A stretch of 24,422 nucleotides of DNA from an uncultured Prevotellaceae bacterium (lineage in GTDB: Bacteria; Bacteroidota; Bacteroidia; Bacteroidales; Bacteroidaceae), in assembly GCA_946539475.1 (NCBI GenBank), contig CAMNHM010000024.1, forward strand, positions 1 to 24,422, written 5' to 3'. Under the pieces are notes generated by a model. The model worked only from the letters and a program-made list of their open reading frames with translations, was not told the DNA's origin and did not search any database. Positions within the stretch are counted from its first letter, which is position 1. Each line of letters opens with the position of its first letter. Made by a program: the position numbers and the translations under genes. Below are positions 5,407-12,953 of the stretch, piece after piece.

Positions 5407-7560
5407 ATGTCAACTTTTGCAGCCGTCGCACCGCTTGTCAGCGACCCTACGATGATTTTCTTCGTGGTGTTGCTCATCATTCTCTTCGCGCCCATCGTGA
5501 TGAGCAAGTTGCGCATCCCCCACATCATCGGGATGGTGCTTGCGGGCGTGGCCGTAGGCCCCTACGGGCTGAACATCCTGGCGCGAGGCAGCTCGTTCGA
5601 GATCTTTGGGCAGGTGGGCATCTACTACATCATGTTCCTCGCCGGATTGGAGATGGACATGGAGAGCCTGAAGCGCGAGTCGCGGCATTTCCTGACCTTT
5701 GGCTTGCTGACGTGCCTGGTGCCGTTGGGCCTGACGTTCGTCGTGGCGAAGGCGGTGCTGGGGTATAGCGACAATACGTCGTTCCTGCTGGGATGTATCA
5801 TGGCGTCGAACACGCTGGTGGCCTATCCCATCGTCGGGCGCTATGGCCTGCAGCGGCATCCCTCGGTGGCGCTCAGCGTGGGGTCGTCGATGATCTCGCT
5901 TTTCCTGGCGCTGGTGATGCTCGCTGCACTGGCATCGGGTGTCGAGGGAGCGGCACTGCCCTTCGCCGTCAGCCTCTCGCCCGTCGTCGAGCAGCTGCTG
6001 TTTTGGGTGCTGTTCCTGCTGAAGCTGGCGGCGTTCATGGTGGCAGCGGTGACGCTCATACCGCGTCTGACGCGCTTCTTCCTGCGTCGCTACAGCGACT
6101 CTGTGATGCAGTACATCTATGTCCTCTCGGTGATGTTCCTCAGCGCAGCGCTGACGTCGCTCATCGGCTTGGAGGGTATCTTCGGAGCGTTCTTCTCAGG
6201 TCTCATACTGAATAGGTACATCCCCAGGGTGTCGCCCCTGATGAGTCGCATAGAGTTCATCGGCAATGCCATCTTCATCCCCTATTTCCTGATTGGCGTG
6301 GGCATGCTCATCAACGTGCGGACGCTGATGCAGGGCGGCGAGGTGGTGTGGATCGTGCTGCTGATAGCTTTCATCGGCACATTCGGAAAGGCGGTGGCCG
6401 CCTACGTCTCGAGCCTGCTGTTCCGACTGCCCCAGCGCGACGGAAACATGATGTTCGGCCTGACGTCGGCACACGCTGCGGGAGCTATCGCGATGGTGAT
6501 GGTGGGCATGCGCCTCGACTTGGTGAACGACAATATGCTGAACGGCGTCGTGATGATGATTCTCGTGACGTGTGTCATCTCGACGCTCGTCACCGAGCGG
6601 GCAGCGCAGAGGATCGTGCTGAACGAGAAAGCACATCTGCAGCGGCAGAGTGCGAAGAACGACGACGAGAAGATCCTGCTCTGCGTGAAATACCCCGATA
6701 TCGCACCACAGCTGCTGAGCCTGTCGTTGCTGATTCGCAACCCCAAGCTGCAGCGCGACCTCGTAGCACTGAACGTCGTCTACGACGACCTTCGGAGCGA
6801 CGCGCTCCAGCAGCAAGGAGCACGCCTGCTGGAGGAGCTGCAGCACGCGGCGGCAGCAGCAGAGGTGCACCTGGTGACGCAGGTGCGCCTGTCGACCAAC
6901 ATTGCCAACGGCATCAAGCACGCCTTCAGGGAGTTCGCTTGCTCAGAGATTGTGATGGGCATGCACGTGCATACGGACGTGAACCCAAAGTTCTGGGGAG
7001 AGTTCATCCAGAGCCTCTATAACGGGCTGAACCGCCAGATCATCCTGACACGTTTCGTGCAGCCACTTAACACGCTGCGCAGAATACAAGTGGCGGTGCC
7101 TTCGAGGGCAGAATACGAGCCGGGATTCCACCGATGGCTGGAGCGCATCTGCCGCTTTGCCGGGCAGCTCGACTGTCGCATCGAGTTCCACGGGCGCCAG
7201 GAGTCGCTAGGGCTGATTGCCAACTACCTGCGGCTGCGCCACTCGAGCGTCAGGGCGGAGTACACGCTGATGGGACATTGGAACGAGTTGCCCAAACTGG
7301 CATCGCACATCGCAGAGGACCATATGTTCGTCGTCGTCACGGCGCGAAAGGGAACCATCTCGTATAAGAATGCGCTGGAGCGCCTGCCCAACGAGCTGCA
7401 GGAGTATTTCAGCGGCAAGAACCTGATGATCATCTTCCCCGACCAGTATGGGGCAGGGACGAAGGACGACCGCATGAGCTTCACTGAGGCCCAGCATAAG
7501 GAGGAGAGCAGTATCTATGATGCGATCTTGCGGATGATACATCGACGGAAAAGTAATTGA
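5407..7560 (+). CDS. CPA2-type cation:proton antiporter with C-terminal USP-like region
   Basis: The first ~400 of 717 residues form about 12 membrane helices of the Na+/H+ exchanger (CPA2/KefB-like) fold, with RIPHIIGMVLAGVAVGPYGL (36-55), FLAGLEMD (77-84) and ASNTLVAYPIVGRYGL (133-148). The rest (~410-717) is soluble and resembles tandem universal-stress-type domains (CVKYPDIAPQLLSLSLLIRN; VTQVRLSTNIANGIKHAFRE), probably regulatory. The usual membrane Asp is absent: ungapped comparison with KefC from the S-x-T motif places Leu165 (SSMISLFLAL) where KefC has QD. Ion specificity cannot be read. It is first of a tight operon; lolD starts 6 bp after its stop. Confidence 0.88.
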   Translation: MSTFAAVAPLVSDPTMIFFVVLLIILFAPIVMSKLRIPHIIGMVLAGVAVGPYGLNILARGSSFEIFGQVGIYYIMFLAGLEMDMESLKRESRHFLTFGLLTCLVPLGLTFVVAKAVLGYSDNTSFLLGCIMASNTLVAYPIVGRYGLQRHPSVALSVGSSMISLFLALVMLAALASGVEGAALPFAVSLSPVVEQLLFWVLFLLKLAAFMVAAVTLIPRLTRFFLRRYSDSVMQYIYVLSVMFLSAALTSLIGLEGIFGAFFSGLILNRYIPRVSPLMSRIEFIGNAIFIPYFLIGVGMLINVRTLMQGGEVVWIVLLIAFIGTFGKAVAAYVSSLLFRLPQRDGNMMFGLTSAHAAGAIAMVMVGMRLDLVNDNMLNGVVMMILVTCVISTLVTERAAQRIVLNEKAHLQRQSAKNDDEKILLCVKYPDIAPQLLSLSLLIRNPKLQRDLVALNVVYDDLRSDALQQQGARLLEELQHAAAAAEVHLVTQVRLSTNIANGIKHAFREFACSEIVMGMHVHTDVNPKFWGEFIQSLYNGLNRQIILTRFVQPLNTLRRIQVAVPSRAEYEPGFHRWLERICRFAGQLDCRIEFHGRQESLGLIANYLRLRHSSVRAEYTLMGHWNELPKLASHIAEDHMFVVVTARKGTISYKNALERLPNELQEYFSGKNLMIIFPDQYGAGTKDDRMSFTEAQHKEESSIYDAILRMIHRRKSN

Positions 7561-7566
7561 AAAAGA

Positions 7567-8331
7567 ATGATAGACGTAAAAAACATCACCAAGAGCTTCG
7601 GCTCCCTGCAGGTGCTCAAGGGCATCGACCTGCATATTGATAAGGGTGAGATCGTGAGTATCGTGGGACCTAGCGGGGCAGGGAAGACCACCCTGCTGCA
7701 GATTATCGGTACGCTGGATCGCCCAGACGGCGGTACGGTGTGTGTCGACGGCATCGATGTCACAACCCTCTCGCAGAAGTCGCTCAGCGACTTCCGTAAC
7801 CGTCATTTGGGCTTCGTGTTCCAGTTTCATCAGCTGTTGCCGGAGTTCACGGCCATCGAGAATGTCATGATACCGGCATTCATCGCAGGCGTCTCGAAGT
7901 CGAAGGCTACGGAGCGGGCCTCAGAGCTGCTGCAGTTCCTGGGGCTTAAAGACAGGGCTCACCACAAGCCGGCAGAGCTGTCGGGCGGAGAGAAACAGCG
8001 TATCGCAGTAGCCAGGGCGCTGATGAACAACCCGGCAGTCATTCTTGCTGATGAACCGTCGGGCTCGCTCGACACCAAGAACAAGCAGGAACTCCACCAG
8101 CTGTTCTTCGACCTGAGAGACCGCTTCGGCCAGACCTTCGTCATCGTCACCCACGACGAGCAGCTGGCGACGATAACCGACCGTACTGTCCACATGCGCG
8201 ACGGGCTGCTCGAGGCGGTGGCTACGTCAGCAGAGTCGGCAGCGGAGTCCTTGCCAGCATCGGCAGCGGAGCCCTTGTCAGCAGAGTCGCCCGCAGAACC
8301 CCAGCCAGAGACAGAAAGGAGGGACGTATGA
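7567..8331 (+). CDS. lolD: ABC transporter ATP-binding protein, LolD-like, with Ala/Ser/Glu/Pro-rich tail
   Basis: ATPase subunit of the LolD/MacB type, which in LolCDE powers release of lipoproteins from the inner membrane. Motifs: Walker [10 protein letters not shown] (34-42), Q-loop [18 protein letters not shown], signature LSGGEKQR (138-145), Walker [10 protein letters not shown] (158-166) and switch His in VTHD (194-197). The core ends near residue 216, as expected for about 220-residue LolD. The remaining ~38 residues ([16 protein letters not shown]...) are low complexity and unusual. No permease lies beside it, so the partner must be encoded elsewhere. It overlaps the next gene by 4 bp (ATGA). 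Confidence 0.85.
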   Translation: MIDVKNITKSFGSLQVLKGIDLHIDKGEIVSIVGPSGAGKTTLLQIIGTLDRPDGGTVCVDGIDVTTLSQKSLSDFRNRHLGFVFQFHQLLPEFTAIENVMIPAFIAGVSKSKATERASELLQFLGLKDRAHHKPAELSGGEKQRIAVARALMNNPAVILADEPSGSLDTKNKQELHQLFFDLRDRFGQTFVIVTHDEQLATITDRTVHMRDGLLEAVATSAESAAESLPASAAEPLSAESPAEPQPETERRDV

Positions 8332-9173
8332 TACTACTCGGCGACTACAACACACTGCCCATCCTGCGTAGGTCGGATCACGGCCTATACCTCAGCGGCG
8401 ACGAGAAGACTGGCGACATCCTGCTGCCGCAGCGCTTCGTCACTCCCGATATGCACATCGGATCGACGGTGGAGGTGTTTGTCTACCTCGATCAGGAGGA
8501 GCGCATTATCGCCACGACAGAACATCCTCTGGCGAAGGTCGGAGAGTTCGCATTCCTTGAGGTAGCATGGACCAATCAGTATGGCGCCTTCCTGCGGTGG
8601 GGGCTGATGAAAGACCTCTTCTGCCCCTTCCGTGAGCAGAAGCAACGCATGCAGCGCGGAAAGGGATACATCGTCTACGTGAAGATCGACGAGGCGTCGT
8701 ACCGGCTGATGGCAACGGCAAAGGTGGAAAGATACCTCAGCGACACGACCCAGACGGCAGCGACGCTCAAGCACGGCGAGAAGTGCGACTGCCTCGTGTG
8801 GCAGAAGACGGACCTTGGATTCAAGGTCATTGTCGACAACCGCTATCAGGGACAACTCTACGACAACCAGATATTCCAACCGCTGCGCACGGGCGACCGT
8901 CTGACGGCTTACATCGACCACGTGCGCGAGGATGGGAAGATTGACGTCACCCTGCAGCCAACAGGGCGCCAGCAGACGCTGGACTTCGCTGAAGTGCTGC
9001 TGAGATACCTCTATGAGAACGGCGGGCGCTGCAATCTGAGCGACCACTCGTCGGCAGAGCTGATTGCCGACCGCTTCCAGGTGTCGAAGAAAACATTCAA
9101 GAAAGCTGTCGGCGACCTCTATCGACGGCGCTTGATAACCATCGGCGAGGAAGGGATACAACTGGCTGAATAG
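8328..9173 (+). CDS. CvfB-like S1 RNA-binding protein
   Basis: The 281-residue protein has the order expected of the CvfB family: three S1-like OB folds (about 1-60, 65-135, 140-210; e.g. [44 protein letters not shown]) followed by a winged-helix segment (about 220-281; [20 protein letters not shown]). In Staphylococcus CvfB is a conserved RNA-binding virulence regulator; its role in Bacteroidota is not established. It is translationally coupled to lolD by an ATGA overlap and is the last gene of the operon. The family call rests on domain order and motifs. Confidence 0.8.
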   Translation: MILLGDYNTLPILRRSDHGLYLSGDEKTGDILLPQRFVTPDMHIGSTVEVFVYLDQEERIIATTEHPLAKVGEFAFLEVAWTNQYGAFLRWGLMKDLFCPFREQKQRMQRGKGYIVYVKIDEASYRLMATAKVERYLSDTTQTAATLKHGEKCDCLVWQKTDLGFKVIVDNRYQGQLYDNQIFQPLRTGDRLTAYIDHVREDGKIDVTLQPTGRQQTLDFAEVLLRYLYENGGRCNLSDHSSAELIADRFQVSKKTFKKAVGDLYRRRLITIGEEGIQLAE

Positions 9174-9211
9174 AGCATTTTCGCTGTCGGATGGAAAGAT
9201 TTAGGAGAAAA

Positions 9212-9243
9212 GTTTGGCTGAATGGAAAAAATGTGCTACCTTT
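9212..9243 (+). promoter_or_regulatory. Upstream promoter (P1) of tig
   Basis: TTTG (9212-9215), a 20-bp spacer and TACCTTTG (9236-9243) fit the consensus. Start of transcription near 9250 would give a leader of about 195 nt before tig, containing the hairpin at 9307-9348. Confidence 0.75.
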
Positions 9244-9306
9244 GCAAGGCAAAACAAAACCAATCTAGCTGACATTACTTCTAAATGCTACGAAAGTAAC
9301 ACATTA

Positions 9307-9348
9307 AACAGGAAGTGTGCTTCGCTCGAGAGGTGCACTTCCCGTGTT
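9307..9348 (+). other. Stable hairpin in the tig leader
   Basis: GGAAGTGTGC (9311-9320) pairs with GTGCACTTCC (9333-9342), ten pairs including two G-U wobbles, with a 12-nt loop TTCGCTCGAGAG. Outer AACA/TGTT pairing extends it past a 2-nt bulge. A-residues rather than Ts follow, so it is not a classical terminator on this strand. It lies between the two putative tig promoters. The loop shares TTCGCTCG with the terminator after tig. Confidence 0.55.
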
Positions 9349-9387
9349 AAAAAATGGTAATCGTGCAGGATTTACGCTAATAATGAG

Positions 9388-9395
9388 TAATTTTG
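9388..9395 (+). promoter_or_regulatory. Possible second -7 element (P2) of tig
   Basis: TAATTTTG fits TAnnTTTG and sits 49 bp before the tig ATG. No TTTG is seen 19-21 bp upstream, so confidence is limited. Confidence 0.5.
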
Positions 9396-9444
9396 CACCC
9401 CAAATCACGAATAACGACTTATTAATTAAGGTATAACAAAAGCA

Positions 9445-10803
9445 ATGAACATCCAGTTTGAATGTGCAGACAAGGTGAATGGACTCATGACCATCACCAT
9501 CGAGAAGGCTGACTACCAGGAGCAGGTAGACAAGAAATTGAAGGATTATCGGAAGAAAGCACAAGTGCCCGGATTCCGTCCGGGAATGGTGCCCATGGGG
9601 CTGATCAAGCGACAGTATGGTACGGCTGTGAAGGTCGACGAGGTGAATCGCATCTTGAGCGATAAGCTCTATGAGTACGTACGCGAGAACAAGATACAGA
9701 TGCTGGGCGAGCCCATGCCTAACGAGGAGAAGCAGAAGCCCCAGGACCTTCAGGGCGACGGACCCTTCGAGTTCGTCTTCGACATCGCTGTTGCTCCTGA
9801 ATTCACTGCCGAGCTCTCCGAAAAGGATGAGATCGACTACTACGACATTCAGGTCGACGACAAAATCATCGACGACCAGGTGCAGATGTTCCAGTCGCAG
9901 GCTGGCGAGTTCGTCGAGGCTCAGGAGTGGAGTGGCAACGATACGCTGAAGGGCGACCTGCGCCAGCTCGATGCCGAGGGCAATACGCTCGAAGGCGGTA
10001 TCCAGACGGAGGGCGGCATGATCATGCCCAGCTACGTGAAGGGCGAGGACGAGAAGAAGAAGTTCGAGGGCGCAAAGCCAGGCGACATCATCATCTTCAA
10101 CCCCAAGAAGGCTTATCCTGACAACGACGCCGAGGTGGCAGCGCTGCTGAAAGTCGGCAAGGAGGCCGTGAAGGACCTGGAGAGCGACTTCAGCTTCCAG
10201 ATTACCGAAATCCGCCACTTCCAGCCACATGCCGTCGACCAGGAACTCTTCGACCGCATCTTCGGTGAGGGCAACGTCAAGGACGAAGCTGACTTCCGCC
10301 AGAAGATTGCCGAAGGCATCAAGCCACAGCTCGTGGGCAACAGCGACTTCCGCTTCCTCCAGGACGTGCGCAAGTATATGGAAGAGAAGGTTGGCGAGCT
10401 CACCTTCCCAGAGGCATTGCTGAAACGCGTCATGATCCTGAACAACAAGGATAAGGGCGTCGACTATGTCGAGAAGAACTTTGAGGGAAGCATCAAGGAG
10501 CTGAAGTGGCATCTCATCAAGGAGCAGCTCGTCAGCGCCTGCCAGGTGAAGGTCGAGGACGACGACCTGAAGCAGATTGCCCGTGGCGCCATCCGTCAGC
10601 AGTTCGCTCAGTACGGTATGAACAATATACCCGATGACGTGCTCGACAATTATGCCGAAGAGCAGCTGAAGAAGCGCGAGAACATCGAGTCGTTTGTCGA
10701 CCGTGCCATCGATATGAAGCTCATGCAGGCCTTGAAGAATGTCGTGAAGCTGAACGTCAAGAAGGTGACGCTCGACGAGTTCAACAAGATGATGCAGGAA
10801 TAA
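9445..10803 (+). CDS. tig: Trigger factor, ribosome-associated chaperone
   Basis: Binds the ribosome exit site and shields nascent chains. The 452-residue protein starts with the ribosome-binding domain, whose signature GFRPGMVP is at 43-50. A middle segment (~150-240; GDLRQLDAEGNTLEGG, MIMPSY, GDIIIFNPKKAYP) corresponds to the PPIase domain but departs strongly from the FKBP consensus, so prolyl isomerase activity is doubtful; I believe this is common in Bacteroidota. The C-terminal helical chaperone arms follow. Length is normal. It stands just upstream of clpP-clpX, the classical tig-clpP-clpX order, but has its own promoter region and terminator. Confidence 0.94.
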   Translation: MNIQFECADKVNGLMTITIEKADYQEQVDKKLKDYRKKAQVPGFRPGMVPMGLIKRQYGTAVKVDEVNRILSDKLYEYVRENKIQMLGEPMPNEEKQKPQDLQGDGPFEFVFDIAVAPEFTAELSEKDEIDYYDIQVDDKIIDDQVQMFQSQAGEFVEAQEWSGNDTLKGDLRQLDAEGNTLEGGIQTEGGMIMPSYVKGEDEKKKFEGAKPGDIIIFNPKKAYPDNDAEVAALLKVGKEAVKDLESDFSFQITEIRHFQPHAVDQELFDRIFGEGNVKDEADFRQKIAEGIKPQLVGNSDFRFLQDVRKYMEEKVGELTFPEALLKRVMILNNKDKGVDYVEKNFEGSIKELKWHLIKEQLVSACQVKVEDDDLKQIARGAIRQQFAQYGMNNIPDDVLDNYAEEQLKKRENIESFVDRAIDMKLMQALKNVVKLNVKKVTLDEFNKMMQE

Positions 10804-10836
10804 TACGCCATCCTTTGGCATGTCTTCATCACCATA

Positions 10837-10880
10837 GGGAGGGGATTCGCTCGTGAAGCGGGTCCTCTCCTGTCTTTATA
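10837..10880 (+). terminator. Intrinsic-type terminator of tig
   Basis: A continuous 15-pair stem (10837-10851 with 10857-10871, four wobbles) with a 5-nt loop begins 34 bp after the tig stop and is followed by GTCTTTATAT. The loop side contains TTCGCTCG. It separates tig from clpP-clpX. Confidence 0.7.
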
Positions 10881-11022
10881 TCGAAGGAAACGCCCGTTCG
10901 CCGATGTCGAATGTAGGGCTAAACGTAGATGGCCGCAAGTCGTTGAGCGTCGCGTAAAACAAAGAATTGACTATTTCTCCAAAAAAAAACTTAAAAAATG
11001 CGCGTCTTTCAAGTTTTTTTTT

Positions 11023-11030
11023 TAATTTTG
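11023..11030 (+). promoter_or_regulatory. -7 element of clpP-clpX promoter
   Basis: TAATTTTG fits TAnnTTTG and is 33 bp upstream of the clpP ATG. It follows a long T-run (11014-11023). A clear TTTG -33 element is not visible at the usual spacing. Confidence 0.6.
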
Positions 11031-11062
11031 TATCTCCAACTAAAAGTAGAAGAGGAAAGACT

Positions 11063-11725
11063 ATGAATGATTTCAGAAAATATGCTACACAGCACCTGAG
11101 TATGAACGGTCAGGTGTTGGATGATGTGATGAAGGCTCAGGCCCAGTATTTGAATCCCTACATCCTGGAGGAGCGTCAGCTGAACGTGACGCAGATGGAT
11201 GTCTTCAGCCGACTGATGATGGACCGAATTATCTTCCTCGGAACAGCCATCGACGACTATACGGCAAACACGCTGCAGGCGCAGCTGCTATACCTCGACT
11301 CCGTCGATCCGGGCAAGGACATCTCTATCTATATCAACTCGCCCGGCGGAAGCGTACATGCAGGGCTGGGCATCTACGACACGATGCAGTTCATCTCCTC
11401 CGATGTGGCAACGATCTGCACGGGTATGGCTGCCTCGATGGCTGCCGTACTGCTCGTAGCAGGGCAGGAGGGCAAGCGCTCGGCACTGACCCATAGCCGC
11501 GTGATGATCCACCAGCCGCTGGGCGGCGTGCAGGGACAGGCTTCCGACATCGAGATCGAGGCTCGTGAGATCCAGAAACTGAAGAAGGAACTATATACCA
11601 TCATTGCCGAACACTCGCATACCGACTACGACAAGGTGTGGGCTGACAGCGACCGCAACTACTGGATGACAGCGGAGGAGGCTCGCGAGTATGGAATGAT
11701 AGATCAGGTGCTGAAGAAGAAATGA
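11063..11725 (+). CDS. clpP: ATP-dependent Clp protease proteolytic subunit
   Basis: Serine peptidase of the ClpXP degradation machine, forming a double heptamer that cuts unfolded chains fed by ClpX. The 220-residue protein has the catalytic triad Ser125 (GMAASMAA), His150 (RVMIHQP) and, by alignment to E. coli, Asp195 ([10 protein letters not shown]), with the oxyanion-hole motif INSPGGSV (91-98). The ATG at 11063 is chosen because it follows the purine-rich AGAGGAAAGA and matches family length; the upstream in-frame extension is promoter DNA. Its stop overlaps the clpX start (ATGA), implying coupled synthesis. Confidence 0.96.
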   Translation: MNDFRKYATQHLSMNGQVLDDVMKAQAQYLNPYILEERQLNVTQMDVFSRLMMDRIIFLGTAIDDYTANTLQAQLLYLDSVDPGKDISIYINSPGGSVHAGLGIYDTMQFISSDVATICTGMAASMAAVLLVAGQEGKRSALTHSRVMIHQPLGGVQGQASDIEIEAREIQKLKKELYTIIAEHSHTDYDKVWADSDRNYWMTAEEAREYGMIDQVLKKK

Positions 11726-12939
11726 AGAAACAGTGTAACTTCTGTGGGCGCAATGAGCGTGAGGTGAAGCTACTGATTACGGGCGTAAATGGATATATCT
11801 GTGAAGAGTGTGTCCAGCAGGCGTATCAGATCTTGAAGGAACAGGGATTCCTCGACAAACAAAAGGGCGGGGAGACGAAGTTCTCGATGAAACGTGTGCC
11901 AAAGCCGAAGGAGATCAAGGAATATCTCGATCAGTATGTCATAGGACAGGACGAGGCAAAGCGATTCCTGTCAGTCGCCGTCTATAATCACTATAAGCGC
12001 CTGCAGCAGCCTAAGGACGATAAAGACGGTGTGGAAATCGAGAAATCGAACATCATACTCGTCGGCTCCACTGGAACAGGAAAGACGTTGCTTGCAAGGA
12101 CGATAGCAAAGCTGCTCGACGTTCCCTTCACTATCGTCGACGCTACGGTGTTCACCGAGGCCGGCTATGTGGGTGAGGATGTCGAGAGCATCCTCTCGCG
12201 ACTGTTGCAGGTGGCCGACTATAAGGTGGAGGCGGCGCAGAGGGGCATCGTCTTTATCGACGAGATCGACAAAATCGCCCGTAAGAGTGACAATCCCTCC
12301 ATTACCCGAGACGTGAGCGGAGAGGGCGTCCAGCAGGGCCTGCTGAAGCTGCTCGAAGGAACGATGGTCAACGTGCCCCCTCAGGGCGGACGCAAGCATC
12401 CCGACCAGGAATACATCCACGTCGACACACGCAACATACTGTTTATCTGCGGTGGTGCCTTCGATGGCATCGAACGGAAGATCGCACAGCGCCTGAATAC
12501 GCATACCGTAGGTTATAACTCCGTGCAGAATGTACGGAAAATTGATAAGGACGACCTGATGCGCTACGTGCTGCCGCAAGATCTGAAGTCCTTCGGGCTC
12601 ATACCCGAAATCATCGGCCGACTCCCTATCCTGACCTACCTGAACCCTCTCGACCGATCAGCTCTGCGCCGGATATTGCTCGAGCCGAAGAACTCAATCG
12701 TACGACAGTATCAGAAGCTGTTTGAAATGGATGGCATCACCCTGACATTCACTGATGATGCGCTAGAAACGATCGTCGATAAGGCTTTGGAGTATAAGCT
12801 GGGAGCCCGTGGCCTGCGCTCTATCGTGGAAAGCGTGATGATGGATGCTATGTTCGAGATACCTTCGAAAAGAGTAAAGAAATTTGAGGTGACTGGCGAG
12901 TACGTGAAAACACAGCTTGACAAGTCACACCTTAATTAA
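11722..12939 (+). CDS. clpX: ClpX unfoldase, ATPase subunit of ClpXP
   Basis: AAA+ unfoldase that recognises tagged substrates and threads them into ClpP. The 405-residue protein begins with a C4 zinc domain (Cys5, Cys8, Cys27, Cys30), then Walker A GSTGTGKT (115-122), pore-loop GYVG (148-151) and Walker B IVFIDEID (176-183). A late KLGARGLRS segment carries the sensor-2 Arg. Length is normal. It overlaps clpP by 4 bp, and recQ follows 14 bp after its stop, so the three genes are probably co-transcribed. Confidence 0.96.
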   Translation: MKKQCNFCGRNEREVKLLITGVNGYICEECVQQAYQILKEQGFLDKQKGGETKFSMKRVPKPKEIKEYLDQYVIGQDEAKRFLSVAVYNHYKRLQQPKDDKDGVEIEKSNIILVGSTGTGKTLLARTIAKLLDVPFTIVDATVFTEAGYVGEDVESILSRLLQVADYKVEAAQRGIVFIDEIDKIARKSDNPSITRDVSGEGVQQGLLKLLEGTMVNVPPQGGRKHPDQEYIHVDTRNILFICGGAFDGIERKIAQRLNTHTVGYNSVQNVRKIDKDDLMRYVLPQDLKSFGLIPEIIGRLPILTYLNPLDRSALRRILLEPKNSIVRQYQKLFEMDGITLTFTDDALETIVDKALEYKLGARGLRSIVESVMMDAMFEIPSKRVKKFEVTGEYVKTQLDKSHLN

Positions 12940-12953
12940 ATATAACCAAGCCT

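Noticed and set aside
9307..9348. Intrinsic terminator of the cvfB operon
   Set aside because: The hairpin is followed by A-residues, not Ts, and lies downstream of a good promoter pointing to tig.
9304..10821. 505-codon open frame on the minus strand across tig
   Set aside because: Longer than tig itself but fully antisense to it, with no recognisable motif; Leu/Val/Asp/His runs reflect complementing tig codons.
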